Source of the DNA: Petaurus breviceps papuanus
Taxonomy: Eukaryota > Chordata > Mammalia > Diprotodontia > Petauridae
Assembly: GCA_028583685.1 (NCBI GenBank)
Contig: JAMXIF010001253.1
Coordinates: 83,978,212-84,042,211 of the forward strand
Direction: 5' to 3'
DNA: 64,000 nucleotides
Under the pieces are notes generated by a model. It did no database searches, was not told the origin of the DNA, and saw only the letters and a list, made by a program, of their open reading frames with translations. Both the position numbers and the translations under genes were made by a program. Shown one piece after another: positions 54,645 through 64,000 of the stretch. Position 1 is the first letter of the stretch. Each line of letters starts with the position of its first letter.

Positions 54645-54805
54645 GGGGCAGCTAGGTGGTACACTGAATAGAACAGAATGGACCTGAGTTCAAATACGGC
54701 CTCAGACACTTAACATTTACTAGTCACGTGACCTTGGTCAAGTCACTTAACCCCAATTGCCCTGCCTTACCCCCTCAAAAAAGCAAAAACAAAACAAAAA
54801 GAGGA
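54645..54805 (+). mobile_element. tRNA-derived SINE (second of a tandem pair)
   Basis: GGGGCAGCTAGGTGGTACAC head, B-box GAGTTCAAATAC, CAAGTCACTTAACCCCAATT, and A-rich tail. It lies directly after the first SINE in the same orientation, which suggests insertion at or near the first element's A-tail. Confidence 0.9.
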
Positions 54806-54814
54806 TATACTGGA

Positions 54815-56045
54815 AATTTTTGAAATGGAAAAGACATTCCTAAACCTGTCATTTTTTAACTTATCTATCCTTGTCTAAATCTAGTTGTATTCTCTTGAGT
54901 TAGAAATTCCCCAGCATAATATTAAGGGATTAAGATATACCAAATGGGAGGAAATTAGAAAAGCTTCTGTAGAATATGTTACTTTTTGTCAGAGATTATA
55001 AAAAATATTTGATTTAACATACTTGCGATATTCCAAATTATTCAATAAAGTTTCCTGGTGAAAATGTTTTTTAAAATTATTGATGCACCTCAGTTTTTGC
55101 TATGGATATATACTAATCTATATTTTTTGTAAAATGAGTTATCCTCTCTTTCACTTTATGTTCTCTTGATACTGTCTTATGCTTGAGCTTCAAATTTCTT
55201 TTTTCTTCACTCTTCCAACTGCCTTTTTCCATAGCCTCTCTGTCAGTAAGTTTTAATCTTTTACAAAGCCATAAATGAACTAAAGAAGCCTGCCATTTTA
55301 TATTGACACTGAATCCCTTTATAAACCAAAGACTATTTTGAGTTATGAATGATAACATAACCTACCTTATTTTTATAAATTGGCATTTTTTGAATTAATT
55401 GTCTGAAATCAGGCCCCATCTGGAAAATTTTTCTTGTTGGTATATACTTCAGAGAAGAATCTCTTCAGAGAAGTTTCAAGGCAAAATTTTGCAGTAGCCT
55501 ATATGCTCACACCATACTTAATTTAAATTGTAAATTATTGCAGCTGGGCAAAGTTCATGTTATTTAACTAGTAATATTTTATTTTCAACTATTTTAGGAT
55601 TAAATTAATTAATTTAAAATTGAGACATGGTTTAAATGCAGAATTCTGCTTCCTGTAGCTGTATCTGTTGAATTAAATATTTTAAATATTTTTCTCATTC
55701 AAAAATGTTTAAATACCATTGAAAATTCAATTCTTATCGAAAAGTTTCCTTTCTCCATTTTTATTCTTTTACTTAAAATATTTCATTATTTTGAATACTG
55801 TTTCTTTTATTTTAAGATGACTAGTAAACTCTTGTCCATTGTGAAAGAGTATAGACAAGAGAGTTTTTAAAAATCTCCATCAGAAAGTTTACATTCAGTG
55901 AAGTTAAATGTGAATTGCTTCTTAAGTGTTATTGTTTTTTAAAGTTTTCAGAAGACTGTATATTCACTTATTTTGGATTACTATTTATCAAGTATATTAT
56001 GAAAAATAATCCAGGAATATTTTTAAGAAAACCAGTTTTGGCTCA
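54815..56045. other. No recognised feature
   Basis: AT-rich; nothing recognised, including the 81-codon minus-strand frame at 55113-55358. Confidence 0.45.
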
Positions 56046-56061
56046 CTTAAGGGGGTGGAAT

Positions 56062-56070
56062 CAAGATGGC
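56062..56070 (+). promoter_or_regulatory. YY1-like site at HAL1 5' end
   Basis: CAAGATGGC at element position 12-20, the same place and sequence as the YY1 site of human L1 5' untranslated regions. Also present at 14196-14204. Function is inferred. Confidence 0.6.
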
Positions 56071-56761
56071 AGTGTGGAAGCAGGACCTCCAATGGGCTCC
56101 AGCTTCTACCTTCTCCAATCCATGTAAACGAGGACTCTAAACAAACTTTGGAGCTGCAGAACCCACAAAATGACACAGAGAAGCCAACCTCCCGCTGAGG
56201 ACAGCCTGGCAAGCCAGCAGAAATCTGCCAGCACAGTGCTCTAGGAGCTGAACCCAGCCCCACCTGAGGCTTTAGCCCCAGGGCAGGCCTGACCAGCCCC
56301 TGAGCAGAGGGATTCCAGATCTGCAGCAGCTGTGGCCCTTTCCAGATTCATCAACAGATAGATGCAAAGGACAAAGTGAGAGGTCAGTGCAGTTTGGACT
56401 TTGGGACCAGTAGTTGGGAGTGCATTGGCTTTTTCCCCCAGGGTGAGAAGCCGCTGAGACACTGCTGGCACAGCCACATTACAGCTTCAGCTCCTGGCCT
56501 GCAGCGTGTAGGAGGACCAAGCAACCAGTCTGAGGGGTAATCGCTCTTGCTTTAACCTGCTTCGATCTGGATTGCAGTCTAGGGTAGAGGTCCTGGTGTG
56601 CATGACCAGCTTGCCAGAGCATGTGGAGGCCTCAGAGAGGGCACCCAACTAATACCTCCAGCAGCTGAGAAAACCCCAGTGTTTGGGACAAAAGCTCCCC
56701 TGTTTGGTGGCAGAGTCCTATTGTGGCAAAAAGCCCAAAAGTCAAGTAATTGAGTGGCAAC

Positions 56762-57815
56762 ATGACCAGATAAAGGAAGCAAAACAAACAGAAGACTCCA
56801 ACACTAGACTCCTATTTTGGGGACAAAAAGGATCAAATTATGGACAGGAGGAAGACAGTGAAGTCAGAACTCCTACACCAAAAGTCTCATAGGAAGATAT
56901 GAGCTGGTAAAAGACCATAGAGGACCTTAAGAAGCAGATAAGAGAAGTGGAGGAAAAAGTGGGAAGAGAAATGAGAACAATGCAAGAAAATTACAAACTG
57001 AGAGTCAGCAGCCTGACTGAGGAAAATCACACCTTAAAAAACATACTGACTCAATTGGCAAAAGAGGCTCAAAAAGGCAATGAGGAGAGGAATGCCTTGA
57101 AAAGCCAAATTTGCCAGAAGGAAAAAGAATCCCAAAAGCTCAGTGAGGAGAATCACTCCCTCAGATTTAGATGGGAACAAAGGGGAGCTAGTGACTTTAA
57201 GAGAAATCAAGATGCTGTTAAACAGATCCAAACAAATGAAAGAATAGAAGGCAATGTGAAATATCTCAGGAGAAAAACCACTGACCTGGAAAATAGATCT
57301 AGGAGAGATCATTTAAAAATTATTGGACTACCTGAAAGCCATGATCAGGGAAAGAACCTAGATATTGTCCTCTAAGAAATTCTCCAGGAAAAATTCCCTG
57401 ATGTTTTGAACCAGAAGGTTAAAAAGAGGTTGAAAGAATCCACTGATCACCTCCTGAAAAAGATCCCCAAAAGAAAACTCCTTGGAATATTATAGCCGGG
57501 TTCTGGAATTCCCAGATCAAGGAGAGAATGTTACGAGCAGCCAGGAAGAAACAATTTGAATATTGTGGAAACACAGTCAGGATAACACAGGATCTGGCAA
57601 CTTCTACACTGAGGGATCAAAGGGCCTGGAGGGCAGAGGAGCTGGGATTAAAACCAAGAATCACCTACCCAGCAAAACTGAGTATCATGTTTCAGGGGAA
57701 AATATGGTCATTCAGTGGAATAGAGGACTTTCAAGCATTCTTAATGAAAAAACAAGAATTGAATAGAAAATTTGGCATACAGATTACAAGAAGCAAGAGA
57801 AGTTTGAGAAAGTAA
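56762..57815 (+). pseudogene. HAL1 ORF1 pseudogene, near full length
   Basis: Equivalent start ATGACCAGA (56762) is followed at once by a stop (TAA) where the other copies have CAA. The body reads in pieces: coiled coil (LKKQIREVEEKVGREMRTM; QLAKEAQKGNEERNALKSQ), RRM core (LKIIGLPESHDQGKNLDIV, about 57317-57373), and the C-terminal domain (LRAARKKQFEYCGNTVRIT then QDLATSTLRDQRAW, about 57530-57630) to RSKRSLRK-stop at 57815. A frame change separates the RRM and C-terminal pieces. The layout is that of L1 ORF1p, about 350 residues. Confidence 0.87.
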
Positions 57816-57931
57816 ACAGGGAAAAGAAATCATAAGCCATTGATCAAAGTTGAGCTATTGACATTCCTACATGGAAAGAGCGATCATTGTAATTGATGAA
57901 ACTTTTCTCAGTATGAAAATAGTTGAAGGGA

Positions 57932-57986
57932 AAATAAATAAATAAATAAATAAATATATATATATATATACACATATATATATATG
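57932..57986. repeat. (AATA)n/(TA)n microsatellite in HAL1 tail
   Basis: AATA units pass into a TA run. Same relative position as the TA run at 12288-12360. Confidence 0.92.
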
Positions 57987-58859
57987 GATACATAGATAGA
58001 GGGCACAGGACCAATTTAATAGGAAGGGATGATACTTAAAAGGGGGAATTAAGAGGTGAGAGAGGAATATAATGAGAGGAGACGGAGAGAGACAGAATGG
58101 GGTAAACTATCTCATAAAGAAGAGGCAAGGGAAAAGGGTTACAATGGAGGGGAAGAATAGGAAGGCAAAAGGGAATGGGTCAACCTTATTCTCACTGAAT
58201 TTGGCTCGGGGAGGGAATGAAATACACACTAAATAGGGTATCACCCTACAGGAGAGTAGGGGGGAGGGGATGAGAGGGGGCATGATGGAAGGGAGGGCAG
58301 GCTGGGGAGAGGGAAGTTGGAAGCACTCACTTTTGAAAAGGGAAGGGATCAAAGTAGAGAATAGAACAAGTGGGTGGTGGGATAGGAGGGAGGGCAATAT
58401 AGTCAGTCTTTTACAATATATCTACTATTTTAATGTTTTGCATTAGCAACACATGTACAATCTATACTGAAATGCTTATCTTCCCAGTAAGGGTAGGTCA
58501 CAAGGGAGGAAGGGAATGAATATGGAATTTAAAGTTTTAAAATCAAATGTTTAAAATTATATATACATATATACTATTATCAATACTGTCTTACATGTAA
58601 TTGGGAAAGAAGATATACAGGCACTGGGGCATAAAGATCCACCATGCCCGACTGGAAAAGTCTAAGGGAGTATGGGAGAAGATATGGGAGAGAGCAGATT
58701 GGAGGAAGGGATATCCTGTGGGACTGCTGTTCTGGGGTGGTGGGTAGGCGAAAAATGGCCAGAAAATTTTTAACTCAAAATCTTGCAGAAATTAATGATG
58801 TAATCAGAAGTTAATAAAACATTTCAAAAATGAAAAAAAAAAAAAAAAGAAAAGTCTTG

Positions 58860-59575
58860 GACAAATGGATCTACTTTAATCTTAAACATTTCATAATGGT
58901 TAGGCATTCCAGTTCTTTAACCATTATTTTCACTGCAACTTGAACTTCACATTAATATCTTAAAGATAGTATTTGTCTCTTGATAGAGGAGGGAGATACA
59001 TACAAGTTAATTTGTATTTTATCCCCTGAGCAACACTCCCCAGAGCACTTTCCAATTTTTAATGAGGCTTTAGTGTCTGCTTGGTTGTTTGTTTTTGTTT
59101 TTGTTTTTTTAAGACTCAAGCACCAGAACTCAAATACAGAATAGAGAAAAGAAAAAGAAACATCATCATAAACTTAAATATTGAAACTTAAATACAAAGT
59201 AAGAAAAAAAAAGCATGCCATGTTATACAGCAGGACGTGAGGATTCAAAATATATGTAGCAACAAATTTTTCATTTCAAGAAAGCTTGTTTGATAAATGC
59301 TACACATTATGTTGAGAGCTGTCCATCTTGTCTTTTCTTCCTTGTAAGTTTTCTTTTGTTCTCTCATGTTGAGTGTATATTCATTGAAAGAGAAGGGTAT
59401 TGTTTAGTATTCAGATGCAGCTTATCCAGTTGGGTTTTGATGAGCCTTCCTTCTTTCCTTCCTGTTCCTTATATTCTTTTATTCCTATAGGATATAAGCT
59501 GCATCATAATCAACAAATAGTCAAAAGTTGACTAGATTCATCTTTACCAGGTAGAGAAACATTTATGGGAAAAGA
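58860..59575. other. No recognised feature
   Basis: AT-rich sequence with (GTTTTT)n-like bases near 59087-59110. No family recognised. Confidence 0.45.
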
Positions 59576-59584
59576 TGTTGTATA

Positions 59585-59955
59585 TTCAATCAATCAGTGA
59601 AATCTGTAAGTATTTGTTAACGGGCCTATTATGCACCAGGCACTTTGCTAAGTGCCTGGGATGTAAAGAAAGGTAAGAGACAGTCCCTGTACTTGATGAG
59701 TTTACAATTTACTGGGGGAAACAACATGCAAACAACTATGTGCAACCATACCATATAGGTAATAAACCACGGGGGGAAGTGGGTTGAGAAGGAATTCCAG
59801 CAGAATGTAGGGTTTTAACTGGGACTTGAACAAAACTAGCAAAGCCAGGAGATGAGGTGAGGAGGGAGAACTTTCTAGGTATGGGAAAGAGCCAGATAAA
59901 AATGCCTGGAGTGAAGAGGTGGAATATCTTGTTTGGGGCACACCAAGGAGAAGTC
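59585..59955 (-). mobile_element. L2 fragment
   Basis: ATTATGCACCAGGCACTTTG ... ACAACATGCAAACAACTATG ... GGTTTTAACTGGGACTTGAA ... GCACACCAAGGAGAAG is antisense L2 3' sequence, one of the better-kept L2 tails here. Confidence 0.85.
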
Positions 59956-59959
59956 ATGT

Positions 59960-61090
59960 CTTTGGTTTGAAGATTGGGGGGGGTGCTGTTTTATAATTTG
60001 TAATAGATAGCTTTTGTATGTGGAAACTCCTTTTCCTATACCATAAATGAACCAAATTACATTGAGTTAGTTTTGTATGTCTTAGGGTTTTGTTTGTTTG
60101 GGGGTTTTTTTATTCCTCTTGTTCATACCTGCTTTCATACTATCTCTAAAGTTCACTACATAATTACAAAGTTTAAAATTCAAAAGCTTGATCGTGCTAA
60201 ATTAATGAAATTCATACTTAAGTGTAATGAGTAGTTGTAACTTACTTGTATCAGATCCCTTGCTTTTTAAAAGTAGTAGGGTATGAAAGATATGAGTCAG
60301 GAATAAAAAAGGGAAGCTGGGAATGTTGCTACCTTTGCAGTTTTCTTCAGCCACATCTACTTCCAAGGATGCCTGGTGATATTTTTATCCTACAGAACAG
60401 CCTATGTATTCAGCTTTGTGGTAATATTTCATAATTACAGGACCTGAAGTTAGAATTAATTTAGAGATCATCTTGGTCTAGGACATCTTTTCATCTTATA
60501 CATGAGAAAACAGCCTTCGAAAGTGTGACTCCCAAATTCACATTGATTCTATAGAACAGGTCTGATATTGAAGTACTCTGATTCCAAAACAGGGACTGTT
60601 TCACCTATAATATATGCAAAATGCATGCTACTACTGCTTCCCAAGCAGATTCATGGAGATTTAAGTGATTCCTATTTTGTGTATATGTGTTTTTTAAGAT
60701 GGTATAGTTCACATAGAATTTGTTAAGAAGTTGATGCTTTATCATTGTAATGTGATTTTGATGTGGTACCATAATAGCCATCATCCTTAATTTGATCAAA
60801 ACTAGAAGTACCTCAATTTATGGACATTATTAATTTTCTACTTTCTGCCCCAGTCAGCGGGTATTTCTTCATAGTGTCTGGAATGATTTGGGTTTGTTTT
60901 GTTTTGTTTTAAACATAGAGCTTTCTTTAATATCTAGATTTTAAGCTCTAATGATAGGCTTGTGAAATAGGTGTTACCATATCCATTGTGACTTTTTAAA
61001 GCATAATTTTGGCAAAAGTAACAAATTGTCTTTGCCCTAGTTAATTGTGTTATCAACCTAAGATGAGAAGCAGAAGTCAGTTTGAAGGTT
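59960..61090. other. Mostly unrecognised; L3/MIR-like scrap at 60440-60600
   Basis: GAATTAATTTAGAGATCATC and ATACATGAGAAAACAGCCTT near 60450-60520 look like an L3 tail. 61090-61205 (TAGAGGAAAAAATTGAGGCC; GTTTGCCCAAGTAACTAGTT) is a similar scrap just to the right. Otherwise nothing. Confidence 0.4.
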
Positions 61091-61421
61091 GGGAGGGAAC
61101 TTAGGGGTCGTTTATTGGTTTTAACAGCTTTATAGAGGAAAAAATTGAGGCCAGGGATGATTATGGTTTGCCCAAGTAACTAGTTAGTAACAGAGACTGG
61201 TGTAGAACCCAAATATGCTAAATGACCTTTTTATTTCATGCCACTACTTGCTAATTACTACTGTTGCTATTGCTTCTTTTGCATACGGACACACCCAGCT
61301 ACTAGGAAAATCCTTCATATTGCTTGGTCCTAAGGAATGTAAAGTTTTGATCATCTACTATAGCCCAAAGTTTTTGAATTCTGAAAAACCACTAGTACTG
61401 ATGGCTAAATATTTAATTCTT

Positions 61422-61702
61422 TTTTTTTTTTTAAATAAGCAATTGGGGTTAAGTAACTTGCTCAAAGTTACACAGCCAGTTATTTCTGGGTGTGGTGCTG
61501 AGTATCTGAGCCCGGATTTGATCCAGGTCATCCCGACACTGGAGCTGGTGCTCTTACTCGCCGCCCATAAGCAATTGGGGTTAAGTAACTTGCTCAAGTT
61601 ACACGGTCTGAGTGGGTGCTAAGTGTCTGAGCCCGGGATTCAATCTCCAGGTCTTCTCAACACTGGAGCCAGTGCTCTTACTCGCTGTGCTACCTGCACC
61701 CC
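61422..61702 (-). mobile_element. Dimeric tRNA-derived SINE
   Basis: Two SINE bodies in the same orientation (each starts AAGCAATTGGGGTTAAGTAA on the plus strand, at 61437 and 61569) lie between one pair of duplications, CTAAATATTTAATTCTT (61405-61421) and CTAAATGTTTAATTCTT (61703-61719), 16 of 17 bases alike. Only the left end has the T-run, so the pair was inserted as one unit or arose by internal duplication. Confidence 0.88.
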
Positions 61703-61849
61703 CTAAATGTTTAATTCTTAATATAAAATTAAGGCAGATCATATTTTTATGTAAAGCAAACTTCAAATACTTTTAAAAATATGTATGCTATAGAAATTGG
61801 GGGCTTGCTTCACATGATACAAAATAATTCTTTGGGCCCAGGTATCTTA

Positions 61850-62270
61850 AGAGACACACAGATGTGGTTGAGATTCAGAAAACTTGCTTTCCAGTCACTA
61901 CCTTTCTGTTAGTTCTGCTGCTTTGAGCCATGGTCTCTCTATCTGTAAAATGAGTAAGGATTATACTAGTTACCCCTACTCAATCCAGGTTTATATGCAA
62001 GAAAATATATACTAAGCATCTTCCAAGCTAAAATACTCATTGTAAATGTCAATTATGTTTCAGGACTTTACAGATTTTGCACTCCTGGTGTATTGGAAAG
62101 GACAGGGAATTAAGAAAGAGGGTTTAGTCTTGCCTTTGCCAATAACTATAACTTTGGTCAAATATCTTTACTACCTCTTTGGTCTGTTTCCTCAACTATA
62201 AAAGGAATCTTTTAAACTAATTTCTAAAGGTCTTCCTAGCTTGATATGTACTGCTGAAATCAGTTATTTG
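61850..62270 (+). mobile_element. Two adjacent MIR-type SINE fragments
   Basis: 61860-61985 (TTTCCAGTCACTACCTTTCT; CTCTCTATCTGTAAAATGAG) and 62085-62260 (GGTGTATTGGAAAGGACAGG; CTGTTTCCTCAACTATAAAA; TCTAAAGGTCTTCCTAGC) follow MIR/MIR3 order in sense. Confidence 0.55.
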
Positions 62271-62274
62271 TCTA

Positions 62275-62715
62275 AGTGATTTTGCTGTAGGGATTATTCT
62301 GGCATATAATTAATCTTGGTTCTTTTGGATAGAAAATGTATTTAATGCTTTTTTTTCTAATATTGTGATAAATAATTATATGCTTTTAGAGCAGAAATAT
62401 ATTTAATACTTTGATCTGATCTTATAGTTTGGTAATACGCTTTTGGATAGAAAAATATTGTTTTTTGTTTTTTAAATCTAATCTTATGGTTACTAATGAT
62501 TCCTTGGTGATTACATTCCTAGTATTTAAAATTCCTTCAACATTAAGTTTAGGGTTCAAAATAAAAATTAACTTTATATAGTTATTTTCAGTCATTTTGT
62601 GGGAAAAAGTACTACTCTAAGAGTATACCAAGCCTTTTCTCTACACCCTATTGAATAAGATGTCTGAGTGAAGTATTGCTAAAAAGTTATAATCGATGTT
62701 ACTGAATCTGAGTAT
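62275..62715. other. No recognised feature
   Basis: AT-rich unassigned sequence. Confidence 0.4.
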
Positions 62716-62724
62716 ATTTTTAAG

Positions 62725-62890
62725 GTGAGAGGCAGCATGGTAGAGTGGAAAGAGTTCTTGGGTTTAAAGGACAACTGACACTACTTTTGTATTCTTAGAC
62801 GAGACATTTAACCTCCCTGGGCCTCATCTGTATAATGAGGAGGTTAGACTAAATGACTTCTAAGATCCCTTCCAGGTCTAGATCTATGAT
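62725..62890 (+). mobile_element. MIR3-type SINE, well preserved
   Basis: GAGGCAGCATGGTAGAGTGG, AAAGAGTTCTTGGGTTTAAA, GACATTTAACCTCCCTGGGC, CTCATCTGTATAATGAGGAG and TCCCTTCCAGGTCTAGATCT are the MIR3 landmarks in order. Confidence 0.8.
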
Positions 62891-62899
62891 CCTATATAT

Positions 62900-64000
62900 T
62901 AATTTGGAAAATTTGATTTTGGAGTAGAGGAAATAAATTAATGTGGTTGCAGGAAGAGAACTGTAAATACTTTCCAAAACTATCTGCATGACTCTTCTTT
63001 ATAGGTGTATTAAATTTAGGGATTATATTATTTTCTATGTAACCTATCGACACTAATACTTAGTAAAAATAAATGTTTTATTGATGCTTTTTACATTGCT
63101 GTGACTCTCTTTATAAAAATCTTCACTTGTAGTAAAGAATGTTTAAGCAAAACAAAGTAACACCATTGTCTGTCTTGTGCAATATATACTTCATTCTATG
63201 CCAAAAGTCTACCTTTTTAACATGAGAAGGGGAGGCATGTTTTATTATCAATCCACTGAAATCAGAATTGCTGACTACATTAGAGTTGTTGTTTTCTTTT
63301 ATATTAATGTGGTCTTTCTGTAATTTTTTTCTTTTGATTCTGTTTAATTTTCTGCATCGAGTCATATGCATTATGCTATCTTAATTTATACTTTTAAAGG
63401 AACATGGCCCCCTAAGCCATAAGTAATTTACTATCATTTATCAAAATCAGAAAAAATAAGCTGAAGTCTAGACCTGATTGTGTTTTATATGAATGTATAA
63501 ATGATTGGCCACTGCAGAGATAAGTAACTTGAGTTTCTAGTTAAGGAGATGACTGTCCAGATGTAATTTCAGTATCTGCTTAAAGCAGCTGTTGACTGAA
63601 GGTTAGTTGACATCTATCTGGTTTAGATATCACAGTATGGCATGTTGAGAGGGCACTATGAAACCAGGGATGCTCAGCATACAGCAATATGAACCCACCC
63701 ATAGCTTGTTCTCTTGCTCTCTGTTGTTACTGGTTCCCTTAAATGACATTTTCCCTACCTGAACGTTGGTGGGGTTTTTTTTTTTTTAACTTCCACAAGT
63801 TGAGCTTTTTGGAGGAAATAAAACAAATTTACAAGTCCTGAAGGGTCTTTCTTCTTTCCTATCAACTGCTTTATATTTTCATCAGGCTTATATTAATTTT
63901 TCTTGTTTATAAAGTGTCTCATGATTCCAAGAAATTCAGAAGTGTAGAAAAATTCTTTATTTTATTCATTGTAGATGGAAAATGGTATTGCAGTTGTTTT
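62900..64000. other. No recognised feature
   Basis: AT-rich; no repeat family, and no exon-like frame. A run of T at 63776-63788 has no clear partner element. Confidence 0.45.

Larger units (their letters stand above)
56051..58848 (+). mobile_element. HAL1 (ORF1-only LINE-1 derivative), full length with poly(A)
   Basis: This is the only HAL1 in sense orientation. It starts GGGGGTGGAATCAAGATGGC, has a 5' untranslated region of about 0.7 kb, ORF1 (56762-57815), then directly a purine-rich 3' region of about 1.0 kb and an A-run of 16 bases. There is no sequence between ORF1 and tail that could encode an ORF2. The same ORF1-to-tail junction occurs at 11594-14217. No clean target duplication was found. 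It is about 2.8 kb against about 6 kb for an L1, the length expected of a HAL1. Confidence 0.9.

Overview
This 64 kb window looks like non-coding DNA from a marsupial nuclear genome. The evidence is the repeat mix: tRNA-derived SINEs with the GGGCAGCTAGGTGG head and TCACTTAACCCCAATTGCC body; a CORE/RTE-tailed SINE ending in AGAGTCAGACACAACTGA; many old L2, L3/CR1 and MIR copies; L1 3' ends of marsupial type; and LINE-1-derived elements that carry ORF1 but no ORF2 (half-L1, HAL1). The species cannot be fixed from sequence alone. I found no protein-coding exon, tRNA or rRNA gene, or CRISPR array. The long open frames are transposon relics or shadows. The window is therefore intergenic DNA or a very large intron.

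Layout. 0-8 kb: an LTR element cut by the left edge and split by a HAL1 tail; an L3 relic; a SINE; a 1.2 kb L2 relic; a solo LTR (5309-5925); a second LTR-like block with internal tandem repeats; an L3 relic with a readable reverse-transcriptase motif. 9-14 kb: an L2 split by a 404 bp Tc1/mariner-type MITE, then a full-length HAL1 (11594-14217). 15-25 kb: sparse old repeats, a second solo LTR (19730-20263), and a three-layer nest (SINE in LTR in MIR) at 23.8-24.7 kb. 26-31 kb: L1 3' end, L2, and a HAL1 lacking its 3' tail. 31-38 kb: SINE, MIR and L2 fragments. 38.5-39.2 kb: decayed piggyBac transposase. 39.6-46 kb: another 3'-less HAL1, L1, L3 and L2 relics, and an old HAL1-like copy. 46-56 kb: L1 ends, MIRs, LTR-like sequence, a perfect hairpin and tandem SINEs. 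56-58.8 kb: the only plus-strand HAL1, full length with a poly(A) tail. 58.9-64 kb: mostly unrecognised AT-rich sequence with an L2, a dimeric SINE and MIRs.

Nothing here looks like a working gene system. The most informative structures are the ORF1-only LINEs (two complete copies, two with intact 5' ends but no 3' tail), the piggyBac fossil, nested insertions that give relative dates, a 45 bp exact match between a HAL1 tail and an isolated site 7 kb away, and a strong minus-strand bias of LINE relics. Family names are from memory of consensus features; element boundaries without target-site duplications are approximate.
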